DNA of 64,000 nt from Chitinophagaceae bacterium (GCA_016721085.1 JADKJI010000014.1:133097-197096), one strand, 5' to 3'. Positions 20,701-31,075 are shown, numbered from the stretch's first letter. Numbers and translations: made by a program. The notes: generated by a model from the letters alone, not told the origin.

Positions 20701-21400
20701 GTATTGATACAAAGTAAGATATCGTGGGCATTATAGTCGTCCCTGTCTGTATAATGGCTATCATTAGTAGCAATTACATGTACATTATATTTTTGGCGAA
20801 TTTCAGCAGGGTCTGGTTGATGGGTTCCTGCTCTTTTATATTATGTCGCTGTAATTCTATGTAATAGTCTTCTCCGAAAATATCGAGCCACCATTTGAAT
20901 TCTTTCTCTGCTTTTTCTTCACCATCGTGTAAGATGCATTGGGGCACATGAGCACCGATGCAACAAGTGGTTGCTATCAATCCTTCGTGATATTTCTCGA
21001 TCAGTTCCTTATCTATACGGGGGTATTTGCTGTACAGACCTTCGATATAACCAAGTGAAGTCAGTTTAATCAGGTTCTGGTATCCTATCTTATTCTTTGC
21101 GAGAAGTACCTGGTGATAGCGATGATCTTTTTTCTCTTTGGTAAAAGTGCGGATATGCCGGTTTTCTACCACATAGACTTCGCATCCAACAATAGGCTTC
21201 ACTTTCAGGGAACCGTCATCATTTTTATGCTTATAAGCTTCCGCAACGAATTCGAAAGCGCCGAACATATTTCCATGATCGGTGATAGCGATAGCGGGCA
21301 TATTATCTTTTACTGCTTTCTTATACAAACTTGGGATGGATGCAGCTCCATCCAACAATGAAAATTGGGTATGGCAATGTAAATGTGAAAACCTCGACAT
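17754..21400 (-). CDS. dnaE: DNA polymerase III subunit alpha; frame interrupted
   Basis: Replicative DNA polymerase, 1215 residues after correction. The N-terminal PHP domain shows HLHCHTQFSLLDGAASI and ITDHGNMFGAFEF. The polymerase core carries GPGRGSAAGSVVAYCIGI and the catalytic MPDIDTDFDDEGRQ; then fingers, a helix-hairpin-helix region (GGLKGVGEAAVDSLIEER) and the OB-fold (LRLAGLVTDAQHRVTKTG). One base is lost in a T5 run at 20790-20794 (A-run on the coding strand). The first frame stops after FAKNIMYM, while the -1 frame continues KYNVHVIATNDSHYTDRDDY as the family requires. The gene is essential, so this break must be a sequence error. Hairpin repeats A and B flank the gene on both sides. 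Confidence 0.95.
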
Positions 21401-21490
21401 GATGGGAAAACCTCCTTTTGATATTCAGTTGCAAGTAAGGAACAAATCTCTAGTATTGGAGGGATTTAACAACACAAAATTTCCACATCT

Positions 21491-21640
21491 AACAGGTTCA
21501 AGAGGTTCCATGAGTTCAATAGGTTCAAAAAGTTTCCAGTTCGAAGACTCATTACTAAAAAATGCCTTTGGTTTTGGTGTTAAACATAGGCCCTCTGGAA
21601 CCTCTTGAACATCTGGAACTTCTGGAACATTCAAGATCTG
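21491..21640. repeat. Inverted repeat of GTTCC-type words (B)
   Basis: A left arm at 21491-21535 and a right arm at 21591-21635 share the word family of repeat A. The best core, GTTCAAGAGGTTCCA, is 15 of 15 complementary. The loop is about 75 nt. Unlike A it lies in a divergent gap, between the 5' ends of dnaE and the NlpC/P60 gene, so it is not a simple terminator. Confidence 0.75.
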
Positions 21641-21678
21641 GCCTTGTATTTGTTATCTTTGTCCAGATTCATTTCCAC

Positions 21679-22364
21679 TTGAAAAACTCTTACTTATAGC
21701 ACCCCTGGCATTAGTTCTAACCAGTTGTAGTGTGTTGAAGCGCAATACAAGCTCTGCAGCTGACAATTCGTCTACTTCCAACAAGCCAAAGCAGACAAAT
21801 CCGGTTTTTATAGAGAATATCAGTCTTAAGAATGGGAATACATCACAAACTGTGTCCTCGTCTAAAGTTGAGGGGAGGAATATTTCATCTGCACAGGAAG
21901 ATGGATTATTGGGACCTGAATTGAATGTGGAGCAATTACAGCTTAAATATGCCATCTTATTGGATGTTCCTGTTGAAAGCATGCAGGATTTCAGGCTGAT
22001 GAGATTTTTGGAAAGCTGGTATGGAACAAAATACAGGATGGGAGGAATAGATAGTACAGGTATCGATTGTTCTGCCTTTGTTCAGACCTTTATGAGCAAT
22101 TTGTACAATATTAATCTGCCTCGAACTTCTAAAGAGCAGTATATGGTTAGTGGCCATATCATAAAACGTCAACTACAGGAAGGGGATCTTGTATTTTTCA
22201 AAACGGTCAAACGTAAAGCAATTTCTCATGTTGGCATCTATTTGGGAAATAATAAATTTGCGCATGCTTCAACAAGCAATGGTGTTACCATCAGTGATCT
22301 TTCTGAAGAATATTATACAAGAACCTTTGCCGGTGCTGGCAGAGTGATTGGCTTATTGCAATAA
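21679..22364 (+). CDS. NlpC/P60-family lipoprotein hydrolase
   Basis: Periplasmic cysteine peptidase expected to cut peptidoglycan stem peptides. The C-terminal domain shows the catalytic Cys in STGIDCSAFVQTFM, then LPRTSKEQ, GDLVFF, and the catalytic His in ISHVGIYLGNNKFAHA. The frame holding the domain is open from TTG 21732. Upstream in that frame lies LLLIAPLALVLTSC, a perfect lipobox with no start codon. One added A in the A5 run at 21682-21686 would join it to TTG 21679 and give MKKLLLIAPLALVLTSC, so I place the start there (228 residues). Low-complexity Ser/Asn residues link the lipid anchor to the domain. Confidence 0.8.
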
Positions 22365-22433
22365 ACCCTGATAGCGTGCAGACAGGCATCTTACTCTGTT
22401 TTTACTTTTGATTTTTGACTTTTTACTTATTTC
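22365..22433. other. Convergent gap with ACTTTT/GATTTT words
   Basis: The short gap between the convergent NlpC and flippase genes ends in a run of pyrimidine-rich words (TTTTTACTTTTGATTTTTG and similar). It looks like one arm of the hairpin class seen elsewhere, without a visible partner arm. No gene. Confidence 0.4.
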
Positions 22434-23723
22434 TTATTCCCACTTTTTTAAGTACAGTATCAGATAGCGGATGGCATTATAAATAGTCATGGCTACCAGG
22501 TTAGCAATAGCCGGCCCTATAACTCCCATATGTTTTGTGAGAAGATAATTGAAGGGTAGAGTGATAGCCAGTAAGATGATCCCTGAAATGAAATCGAATC
22601 TCCAGAATGTAGAGGTGCCAATGATTTGTGAGTTTACACCTGTACCCATATCTATAATTCTCATCAAGCCTATAAATAGAAAGACATCTTTCGCAGCCAG
22701 ATATTCTTTTTGAAGATGGAAGGTGAAAACACCATCGGTGAAATTCAACCAAATCAAACAGAACATGGCAGTAGAGAATATTATCTGGTTGATGGATGAC
22801 CTGTGATAAATCCGGTCAACTCTTTTCATGTCCTTGTCTTTCCAGGCCTGCGATAAAGAAGCCAATGATGCCGATATGATACCTCTTTGTGGCGCCTGTA
22901 TAAGGCTGGCAATATTTTGTGCCAATGTATAAATACCAACGAAGGCTAAACCATCGGGCATCACTGCAAGGATTACAATGCTATCAAATACATTTGAGAT
23001 GGTGAAGACAAGATTGCCGCCCCATATTAAAGATATTAATGTGAGTATCTTCTTATAGAATTTTCGGGTTACCCTGCTTATCGAAAAAGTGAAATTCAGA
23101 TCTTTTTTGAAAAGCAAGGTTGAAAAAAGAATAAGAGCCAGTGCTATATAAGTAAATGCATAGACTTTGATAAAAAGATCAAAGTCCTTTATAACTCCCC
23201 AATAAAATAAAATGATCAGGACAGTTGTGAAAAGCCTGAACTGTACCTCCCGGAGATAATTGGTAAGTACTGATTTTTTCAATTGCCAGGCAAATGCTTC
23301 CAGCAAAGCAAAGAGTGTAAGTCCAAATGCAAAAGGGAATACCCATTTGTAATACTGTAAAAATTCAGGAGAGTTGGTGCCGAATGTTCGGATCACCAAA
23401 TCCTTGAATATCCATGCTCCAGTCATCACCATTAAAAAGCCAAGCAAACTGGATACTAATGCCCAGGTCATCATATCATTTTCACTGGGCTCGAGATTAT
23501 CCTTATAATAGGGAAAGAATTTGTAGATGTAGGAATTCATACCCATCAGAGAAAAAGTGCTCATGATATTGGCAAAGGATATAAAGGCGCCAGTCAAACC
23601 ATATTCAGCTCCGGTAAATCCACTTCCTTCCCTTGTAAACAGATAGGTATTTACAAACCCCAGGGCAAAGCCGAAGTAAACGATTCCTGAAGATATGATG
23701 CTTTGCCTCCTGATAGTACTCAT
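22434..23723 (-). CDS. Polysaccharide flippase-like membrane protein (MOP superfamily)
   Basis: Integral membrane protein with about 11-12 helices, resembling Wzx-type lipid-linked oligosaccharide flippases. It starts STIRRQSIISSGIVYFGFALGFVNTYL, typical of Bacteroidota members. The conserved central part has WGGNLVFTISNVFDSIVIL and SQAWKDKDMKRVDRIYHRSSINQ. At 429 residues it is, from memory, about 50-70 shorter than many homologues, ending LILYLKKWE; the downstream DNA shows no clear continuation in another frame. No glycosyltransferases are nearby, so its substrate is unknown. The gene follows the M1 aminopeptidase by 56 nt, with a fragment of GTTC-type repeat in the gap. Confidence 0.8.
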   Translation of the reverse strand: MSTIRRQSIISSGIVYFGFALGFVNTYLFTREGSGFTGAEYGLTGAFISFANIMSTFSLMGMNSYIYKFFPYYKDNLEPSENDMMTWALVSSLLGFLMVMTGAWIFKDLVIRTFGTNSPEFLQYYKWVFPFAFGLTLFALLEAFAWQLKKSVLTNYLREVQFRLFTTVLIILFYWGVIKDFDLFIKVYAFTYIALALILFSTLLFKKDLNFTFSISRVTRKFYKKILTLISLIWGGNLVFTISNVFDSIVILAVMPDGLAFVGIYTLAQNIASLIQAPQRGIISASLASLSQAWKDKDMKRVDRIYHRSSINQIIFSTAMFCLIWLNFTDGVFTFHLQKEYLAAKDVFLFIGLMRIIDMGTGVNSQIIGTSTFWRFDFISGIILLAITLPFNYLLTKHMGVIGPAIANLVAMTIYNAIRYLILYLKKWE

Positions 23724-23730
23724 CTTTCTT

Positions 23731-23768
23731 AAAGTTCAATAAGTTTAATAGGGTTGAAAAGTTCCATA
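23731..23768. repeat. Single-arm GTTC-word repeat fragment (C)
   Basis: Degenerate words of the repeat A/B family (AGTTCAATAAG, TTTAATAGGG, AAAGTTCCATA) fill the gap between the aminopeptidase and flippase genes. No inverted partner is seen. Confidence 0.5.
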
Positions 23769-23779
23769 TTGCACATGAG

Positions 23780-25440
23780 TTAGAGAGTGATTTTTTTTGT
23801 GGTTATGTAGAAGTTTCTGTCTACTGTTATTGAATCTGGGCTTCTTTCAGTTTTTACAGAATTCCATTCTTCAGTGGGTTTTATCCAACTCATGGTTGAT
23901 CCTATAGTTATCTTTAAAGGCAATGCAAAGCCTTTTACACAATTAGTCCATCGGTAACTTATAGAACTGCCTTCGATTTTATATTCAAGAACAGGGATTT
24001 TTGTAGTTCGTAAATATTGGTCGAATACTTTGGAGAAATCAATACCTGATTGTTTGGAGAAATAATCTTCGATATCTTTTGTGTCAACAGTCTTGTGATA
24101 CCATTTGAGGTTGATGCCTCTCAATATCTGGCGAAATTTCTCATCATCATTTATGGCATTCCTGATGGTATGAAGCATATTTCCCCCTTTATAATACATG
24201 TCGCCACTTCCTTCCTTATTTACTCCATAATTGCCAATGATGGGAATGTCGTTTGCGATTAATTTGCGGGTACCGATAACATAATCATTTCCAGCTTCAA
24301 CGCCATATTCTGAAGTGGTGAATAAAGTTTCGGAATAATTGGTGAAGCCTTCATGAATCCACATATCCGCTATATCATTGCTTGTAACATTATTGGCAAA
24401 CCATTCATGTCCACTTTCATGGACAATGATGAAATCCCATTTATTGCCCCAGCCAGTTCCGCTAAGATCTCTTCCTAAATAACCGTTCTGGAACCTGTTG
24501 CCATAAGCTACTGCGCTCTGATGCTCCATTCCCAGGTGAGAAGATTGTATCAACTTATAACCATCTTCATAAAAAGGGTAGGGGCCAAACCAATATTCAA
24601 AACTCTTTAGCATTTTGGATACTTGCTTGAACTGCTCCTTCGCTTTATCCAGTTCATAATCCAATACCCAATAATCGCAATCCAGATTACCTTTCTCTCC
24701 TGGATATACTTCACTCCAATGAACATATTTTCCTATATAGGGAATGAGAGTATAATTATTTATCGGATTTACTACTTTCCATCTGTAGGTGGTAAAACCT
24801 GGTTTTCCCGGATCTGTATTTGGTAATTGACGGCCATTGGCAATAGCCACCAGGGTATCCGGAACCGTTATACCCATTGTGGCGCCATTATCTGGTTCGT
24901 CGCTTTGATGATCTTTGCAAGGATACCAAACACTGGCACCTAATCCCTGACAGGCTACTGTCATCCATGGACGGCCAAACTTATCTTTTGTAAAAATCCA
25001 TCCTCCATCCCAAGGTGCTCTTTTAGCCACCCTTGGGGAACCTGAATATGACAGATTGAGTACTACTTCCTGTCCAGCTTTGAAAGTAGTAGGGAACTGC
25101 AAATGGTAAACATTCCCTTCACGCTTCAAACTAAGTTCTTTCTTATTCCAAATGGCTTTATTCAATACCATTGGCTCTTGCAGGTCGATCTGCATCATGG
25201 AGCCTGGTTTCACTACCTTGAATGTTATAGTATTTGAACCTTCAATGGTCTTATTTATATAGTCAGGGCTTACTTCAATGGCATAATGTAATACGTTCCA
25301 CCAATCCCTTTCAGCATTAATGGAGCCACGAAGCGTATCCTGATGTGTCATCACTTCCTTTTGATTCAAAGGTTGAGAGTAGGAAGATAATTGGCTAAAT
25401 AGGGTGAGCGAGAATAATAATGTGAAAAAAACGTCTTCAT
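23780..25440 (-). CDS. M1-family zinc aminopeptidase; 5' frame interrupted
   Basis: Exported zinc metallopeptidase that removes N-terminal residues from peptides. The zinc site HESGHEWFANN with the third ligand in WIHEGFTNYSE has the correct 18-residue spacing, and GMEHQS replaces the classic GAMEN exopeptidase motif. The first part is the N-terminal beta-sandwich. The uninterrupted frame begins only at MNQKEVMTHQD (25369). Upstream, one T is missing in the A7 run at 25425-25431; restoring it gives an ATG at 25440 and a signal peptide MKTFFFTLLFSLTLFSQL, total 553 residues. It is divergent from the peptide-binding lipoprotein, which with aminopeptidase P suggests a peptide-use cluster. Confidence 0.88.
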
Positions 25441-25501
25441 GATACCTGTTTGCGTGAAGCTATTATTTAGTTCGCTAATTTAGTGGTACTCTGATAAATA
25501 A

Positions 25502-27121
25502 ATGTTCCAATCCATAAAAAATATCGTTTTTTTCACAGCTTTTCTGGTGGGTTTTCTTGCCTGTTCTACGGGCAATAAGGAAAACAAACAGGTTTTCCGT
25601 TATAACGAACCAACAGGAATAGCTTCATTGGATCCTGCTTTTGCGAAAAATCAATCCATCCTCTGGGCGGTAAATCAACTCTATAATTCTTTAGTGGAGA
25701 CCGATTCCAATCTTCAGGTTAAACCTTCATTGGCTAAAAGCTGGGATATCAGTGAAGATCTGATGACTTATAGATTTCATTTACGTACTGATGTTTTCTT
25801 TCATGATAACGCAGGTTTCCCAGATGGGAAAAGGAAGAAAAATGACTGCAGATGATGTGGTATATAGTTTTAAAAGGATTGTAAACCCTGCAACCGCGAG
25901 TCCCGGAGCATGGATTTTCAATAACAGGATTGACACTACAAATGGGTTTTCCGCCATTGACGATTCCACGTTTCAACTAAAATTGCTAAGACCATTTAGT
26001 CCAATACTTGGCGTGCTTTACAATAAATATTGCTCTATCGTTCCTAAAGAAGTGGTACAGTTTTACGGAAAAGATTTCAGGAGTCATCCTTGTGGTACTG
26101 GCCCCTTTCAATTCAAATCATGGGAAGAAGGACAGTCCCTTATTCTATTGAAGAATGATCTTTATTTCGAAAGAGATGAAACGTGGCAATCACTTCCTTA
26201 TCTTGATGCTGTTAAAGTAAGTTTCAATGACAGTAGGGCAACAGAGTTTCTTCAGTTCCGCCAAGGGGAGCTGGATTTTCTCAACGATATTGATCCATCA
26301 TTTAAAGACGAAGTTCTTAATAAGAAAGGCCAATTAAGAAAAGACTGGGAAGGGAAGATTGAATTACAGAAGCATGCTTATCTGAATACTGAATATCTAG
26401 GTATAGTAGTCGATACTGCAAATGAGCTGGTGAAACAAAGTCCTCTACGTTTAAAGAAAATACGACAGGCAATCAACTATGGCTTTGACCGAAAGAAGCT
26501 GATGTTCTATTTGAGGAACTCTATTGGTACGGCTGCAGAAAGCGGTTTTGTACCTGCTGGACTTCCATCATTTGATACAGGTGCTGTTCATGGATATCAT
26601 TTCGATCCAGATAAAGCAAGGAGCTTACTACAAGAAGCAATGTATGATAAGAAAGGGCCTGCAATAAAATTATTGACGATACCTATATATGCCGATCTGG
26701 GAAATTTCATCGCCCGGCAATTAGAAGAAATTGGATTGAAAGTAGAAGTGGAAGTAATTCCAAAAGTTTGTTGCTGGAACAAACAGCACAATCAAAAGCT
26801 TTGTTTTTCAGAGCCAGCTGGATTGCTGATTATCCCGATGCAGAAAATTACCTCAGTGTTTTTTATGGTAAAAATCCAGCACCTCCCAACTACACCCGTT
26901 TCAAAAACTCACGCTTCGATGATCTTTACGAGAAGGCCATGTTAGTCACTTCCGATTCTATTCGTTATCGCTTATATCAAGATATGGACCGTATCATCAT
27001 CGACGAGGCACCTGTTGTTCCTTTATGGTACGATCAGGTAATTCATTTGGTTCAACCGAATGTAAAAGGGTTTAAGCCGAATGGGTTGAATTTGTTGGAG
27101 TTGAGGAGGGTGAGGAAGTAA
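25502..27121 (+). CDS. Peptide-binding lipoprotein (SBP_bac_5); two frameshifts
   Basis: Periplasmic solute-binding component of an oligopeptide/dipeptide ABC importer (DppA/OppA type), anchored by lipid: the signal ends VGFLACSTGN. Family blocks in order are NQSILWAVNQLYNSLVE, GRKMTADDVVYSFKR, CGTGPFQFKSWEEGQSLILL, RQAINYGFDRKKLMFYL and WIADYPDAENYLSVFYG. One base is extra at 25826-25832 (GGGAAAA) and one is missing in the A-run at 26762-26765. The two cancel, giving 539 residues. The permease and ATPase subunits are not in the window. It is divergent from the M1 aminopeptidase (61 nt) and convergent with aminopeptidase P. Confidence 0.87.
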
Positions 27122-27312
27122 TTTGAAAATTTGAGAATTTGAAAATTTGAAAATTTGGGAATTTGAAAATCTTTAAGCTGTTTTCAAGAGTTTCTTCGAG
27201 CAGAATTTATTGGTAGATATAAAAATTCAGGAAACAATACAATTTTAAATCTAATTATACTGCCAGTAGCCAGATTTTCAAATTTTCAAATTCCCAAATC
27301 TTCAAATTATTT
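27121..27312. repeat. Intergenic hairpin of TTTGAAAA words (D)
   Basis: The left arm (27121-27175) iterates TTTGAAAA/TTTGAGAA/TTTGGGAA; the right arm (27270-27308) is its inverted copy. The best block, GATTTTCAAATTTTCAAATT, pairs with the left arm, and the GGGAA/TTCCC word sits at the matching place in both. Each arm touches the stop codon of one of the two convergent genes, so the element fills the gap exactly. The loop of about 95 nt shows nothing recognisable. Confidence 0.85.
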
Positions 27313-28634
27313 AACTCTCGGTATCAGCAACATCCCCTCCTGCCGTCCATTAATATACCTAAACCCCTTCTCATCATAATACCCATCTTCTTCCAGCATT
27401 ATCCGTATTGTTTTTTTCCATTCAGGAATATAGCTACCGCAGTTTAGTTCAATGGAATAGGCGGTTCTGTAATTTACGGGGTAGTCGCCACTGCCTTCGG
27501 TGCGGCCTTGGTTGTCCCACATGCCGATGGTGGGGCCGGCGGCATGACCATGAAAGCCCAGAGGATGAGTATAAATTACGCCGGCAAGGTTTTCTTTTTG
27601 CATTGAGCAAGGGCGTCTGCTAAAACCTGGTTTCCTGTTTTCCCTTTGCTGAATTGGCTGGTGAGAATATCCTGCACCCTGTTTCCTTTTTTGAATGCTT
27701 CCAGTAAAGCCGTTGGGGCATTCTTTTCACCGGGTTTTAATATATAGGCATGCTCCTGAACATCTGTATTTAAGCGCAGGTAGGTGATACCAATGTCAAC
27801 ATGTATCAGATCTCCAGGAATAATCACTTGGTCTTTGGGACGATCTGAAAAGGAGCGGAGATGGTCGAACGATAAGGAATCACTTCTTTGAATATCTACA
27901 CTGGGATGAAACCAGGTATCAAGTCCTAATTGCCTGAATTTATCTCTGAACCACCAAACAACATCATCGGTTGTGGTTATACCGGGAGTGATAACTTTTT
28001 CTGAAAAGCCTTCTTCAATTATAGAGTGGGTGATACTAATTAGTTGTGGGTACACCCACATTTCCCTTTCAGTGCGGGTTTCGAGCCAGGCTACAGCAAG
28101 AGGTTCTGCACTCACCACTTTCTTCTTGTAATTATCAGGAAGACGGTTTAGTATTTCCTGATATTCAGTATGGTCAATTCCGTCGGCATGTCCGAAAGCG
28201 TTGGAGTAATTGAGTGCGATCTTATTGGGGTTACGTTTTTTAACGATATCTATCAATTGATCCCATTGATTTGGGAATTGTTGCATATCCCAGGATGCCT
28301 TTATGGTTTCTCCAACATTATATCTTGCTATTGCTAATTTTTCAAATGATGTATCATTAGTTGGCTTGGAAAAAACCAGAATGGTTCTTCTTCGGGCTGC
28401 ATGCCAGGTGGCAGGTAACATTGTCTTAATGATGGGATCTTCATTGTATTCCCTGCTTATTACAATCCACATGTCGATGCCTTTGTCTTTCATCAACATC
28501 GGTAACAGGTTGTTCAACCTGTCTTTTAAGGTTTCATCAATCCATTCCGCTCTTTGCCTTTCATTAAGAACCTGGCTGGTTTGTCCAAAGAATGACAAAG
28601 GCAGTAGTAATAACAGTAAAAAGATATTCTTCAT
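27307..28634 (-). CDS. Exported aminopeptidase P-like M24 peptidase; frame interrupted
   Basis: Exported metallopeptidase of the creatinase/aminopeptidase P fold, expected to cut Xaa-Pro bonds. It has a signal peptide (MKNIFLLLLLLPLSFFGQ), a creatinase-type N-terminal domain (LLPMLMKDKGIDMWIVISRE) and the M24 pita-bread domain with metal ligands in LIHVDIGITYLRLNTDVQEH, YTHPLGFHGHAAGP and TAYSIELN. One A is missing in the T5 run at 27595-27599 (plus strand). The first frame ends AQCKKKTLPA, while the other reads KENLAGVIYTHPLGFHGH without a gap. Corrected length is 442. Together with the M1 enzyme and the peptide-binding lipoprotein it points to peptide scavenging. Confidence 0.88.
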
Positions 28635-28932
28635 AATTAGTATAGCTATATATTAAAGATAGGGGCAATCGTAAAAATCCGTAGTTCTGACTAGAAAATT
28701 TCCAAAAAAATTTCGGTTTTAAGCAATTGATTTCCAGCCTGAAAAATCGGGAAAATCGGCCGAAACCCTTGTGGGGCTTGCATTTCCCAAAAATTACTGA
28801 TAGTTTGGCATTCAGATACAGATCGTACAAATCAACCCTCTCCAACATCCTCCCTTTCGCTAATATCCCCTGAATAAAGCCATCCAAATAACCTCGAAGG
28901 ACCATTCGCATCACGACTCTTAACCCTTTGAA
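28635..28932. other. 298-nt divergent gap, no gene seen
   Basis: The gap between the divergent aminopeptidase P and T9SS genes. TATCTTTA, 7 of 8 matches to the -7 box, lies upstream of aminopeptidase P on the minus strand. No RNA structure, repeat or convincing small gene is seen. A minus-strand open frame through it has no family resemblance. Confidence 0.4.
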
Positions 28933-30186
28933 ATGAGCTTTATGAAAACGAATGGTATACGTATCATCCTCTTTACGTTCTTCTTATATGTGCTACTGGT
29001 TTTATTCAGCTTCAGTAGTTTAGCCCAACCAGATTATGTATTCAATACCGGCACTGTTATTTCCGGAACCGATAAGACTATCGGAGCAGTTTATTATTAT
29101 CCGAATGTAAGGACAGGCGTAGATGCGCGTGTAACCATTACGGATATATCGGCAGGTGTAACCCTTTCCGATTTTGATGCTCCTGGTGGATATTTGGAAG
29201 CCCTGCAACCAACTATCAATGTTGCGGGTAAAACGAAAGGATATGTGGAAATGAAATTCCAGTTTTATAAGGCGGGTACCGCTTTACTGATGAACCAGCT
29301 AGAAATTCCTGCAACCTGTGTGGATGTTGATGGAACCAGCACTATTCATGAGTTCGATGAGATAACACTTATGACTGGTGGATATGTAGATTATAATTTA
29401 TTAGGTGGTGAATTAGCGGTTACTTACCGACCAGGATGGGCGATAGGTACTAATGTAGGAAACACCGATTATCCAGGTCGTGATACTACAGCTAAACAGG
29501 CAATGTTCACAACCGTGAATGCCAATAAAAATGAGATAACTGTTAGGGTAGGTGCTGATAATCTTGCTACTTCCACTCAGCAACGTCTTCGCAGTGTATA
29601 TTTCAAGAAGTTCACGTATGCCAATTCATTTCTTGCACAACCAGCATTATTGGCTTTCAGAGGTGTTGAAAGAAACCAGAAAGTAGATCTTAACTGGGAT
29701 TTGATTACAGATAATAATATCAGTTCAATAACCATTCAAAAAAGTACTCAATCAGGAGTCTATTCTTCTATTGGAGAAGTTTGGATTCAAGAATCAAAAA
29801 GTCAAAACGGTTTTCGTTTTTCTGATAATGAAACACTTTCAGGAAACACTTTTTACAGATTGAAAATGACTTCTAAAAACGGGCAAGTGCAATACAGCAA
29901 TATACTTGCTTTCAGTGCTAAGGCTAATGGTTCAAAATCATTCAAGGTGTATCCTTCAGTAATACAATCATCAGCTACCCTTAGTATTGATGCTCCAGCA
30001 AAAGGAGCCAGTACATTGCAGGTTTTTGATCTTTCTGGTAAAGTTGTTATGCAGCAATCATTGCAAGTAACCGAAGGAACTAATACGCTTCTTGTTAATG
30101 GATGGGATAAATTGCCTTCAGGGCAGTATATAGCTACAGTGCGCACTGGAGCGCAGCAATTGCAGCAGGCGATCGTAAAACAATAA
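28933..30186 (+). CDS. T9SS-exported protein of unknown function
   Basis: Secreted or surface protein of 417 residues. The signal peptide is best read from the second Met (MKTNGIRIILFTFFLYVLLV, cleavage after SSLAQ). The N-terminal half (about 35-230) is a beta-rich domain with no motif I know. Residues 235-325 form a typical T9SS pre-sorting beta-sandwich (LNWDLITDNNISSITIQKS, then NTFYRLKMTSKNGQVQYSNI). The last 80 are a type A sorting domain (FKVYPSVIQSSATLSID to SGQYIATVRTGAQQLQQAIVKQ). No PorU or other T9SS machinery gene lies in the window. The gene is convergent with msrA across hairpin E. Confidence 0.8.
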   Translation: MSFMKTNGIRIILFTFFLYVLLVLFSFSSLAQPDYVFNTGTVISGTDKTIGAVYYYPNVRTGVDARVTITDISAGVTLSDFDAPGGYLEALQPTINVAGKTKGYVEMKFQFYKAGTALLMNQLEIPATCVDVDGTSTIHEFDEITLMTGGYVDYNLLGGELAVTYRPGWAIGTNVGNTDYPGRDTTAKQAMFTTVNANKNEITVRVGADNLATSTQQRLRSVYFKKFTYANSFLAQPALLAFRGVERNQKVDLNWDLITDNNISSITIQKSTQSGVYSSIGEVWIQESKSQNGFRFSDNETLSGNTFYRLKMTSKNGQVQYSNILAFSAKANGSKSFKVYPSVIQSSATLSIDAPAKGASTLQVFDLSGKVVMQQSLQVTEGTNTLLVNGWDKLPSGQYIATVRTGAQQLQQAIVKQ

Positions 30187-30211
30187 TTCTATTTCAAATA
30201 TTATTTGTGAT

Positions 30212-30369
30212 TAGTTCTAAGTTGTAAGTAGTAAGTTTTAAGTATGTGACTGCTAAAACCAATGTTCATTATAAGACAAGGAGCTTACGCCATCAGACTC
30301 AAAACTTACAACATAAAACTTACAACTTACTACTTACAACTTATTACCTACAACTTAAAACATACAACT
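30212..30369. repeat. Intergenic hairpin of AAGTTGT words (E)
   Basis: The left arm (30212-30246) and the longer right arm (30299-30367) are inverted copies built from 7-nt words TAAGTTG/TAAGTAG/TAAGTTT. About 20-25 bp pair well (TAAGTTGTAAGTAGTAAGTT against its complement). It lies between the convergent T9SS and msrA genes. Confidence 0.8.
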
Positions 30370-30373
30370 CCGA

Positions 30374-31075
30374 TTAATGCTTAATCTTATCCTTAAACAC
30401 CTTCTGGAATTTCTCCAGTTTCGGACGAATTACATAAGTGCAATAAGGCTGTGAGCCATTTTGGTTATAATAATCCTGGTGATAGTTCTCTGCTATGAAA
30501 AATTTACTGAAAGCAGTGATTTCAGTAACAATAGGACGGTCGAAGGCACCACTTTTATCAAGGGCTTCCTTGTATTTCATCGCTTTTTCCTTCTGCTCTT
30601 CGCTATGGTAAAATACACCGCTTCTATATTGAGTGCCTTCATCATTACCCTGACGATTTAATGTGGTAGGATCATGAGTTTGCCAAAACACTTCCAGTAA
30701 TTCATCAAAACTGATCTGGGAAGGATCAAATACTATCTGGATGCACTCAGCATGACCCGTAGTTCCATTACAAACTTCTTTATAAGTTGGGTTCTCTACT
30801 TGTCCTCCTGTATACCCAGAAGAAACCTTAAGTACTCCTTTCAATTGCTGGAAAACGGCTTCGGTACACCAAAAACAGCCATTGGCGAAAGTAGCTGTAT
30901 CTGTTTTCATTCCTAATGGATGAGAAATGGCAGCCCCTGAAATAGCTGCATTGGATGTATTCATATTATTACTTGTTTTTTCGGGTTGCGCACAGGCGGC
31001 AATCGATGTGAAAGAAATGAGCAAGCTGCACATCACTATATTCATACTGTTCATTTTTTTATATGGTGTTTTCAA
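30374..31075 (-). CDS. msrA: Peptide methionine-S-sulfoxide reductase MsrA, lipoprotein
   Basis: Repairs oxidised methionine in exported proteins. The catalytic Cys is in FANGCFWCTEAVFQQL near residue 67, followed by SSGYTGGQVENPTYKEVCNGTTGHAE and ENYHQDYYNQNG, all classic MsrA. Unlike the cytoplasmic form it has a lipoprotein signal (SLLISFTSIAAC, then AQPEKTS), so it is tethered in the periplasm. The start could be the ATG at 31075, 31054 or 31045; the later ones give a tidier signal peptide. No MsrB is adjacent. The gene is convergent with the upstream T9SS gene and divergent from the MutS2 gene. Confidence 0.93.
   Translation of the reverse strand: MKTPYKKMNSMNIVMCSLLISFTSIAACAQPEKTSNNMNTSNAAISGAAISHPLGMKTDTATFANGCFWCTEAVFQQLKGVLKVSSGYTGGQVENPTYKEVCNGTTGHAECIQIVFDPSQISFDELLEVFWQTHDPTTLNRQGNDEGTQYRSGVFYHSEEQKEKAMKYKEALDKSGAFDRPIVTEITAFSKFFIAENYHQDYYNQNGSQPYCTYVIRPKLEKFQKVFKDKIKH

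Noticed and set aside
28564..28914. Minus-strand open frame upstream of the aminopeptidase P gene
   Set aside because: It overlaps the signal peptide region in another frame, has no family resemblance, and fills a divergent promoter gap.
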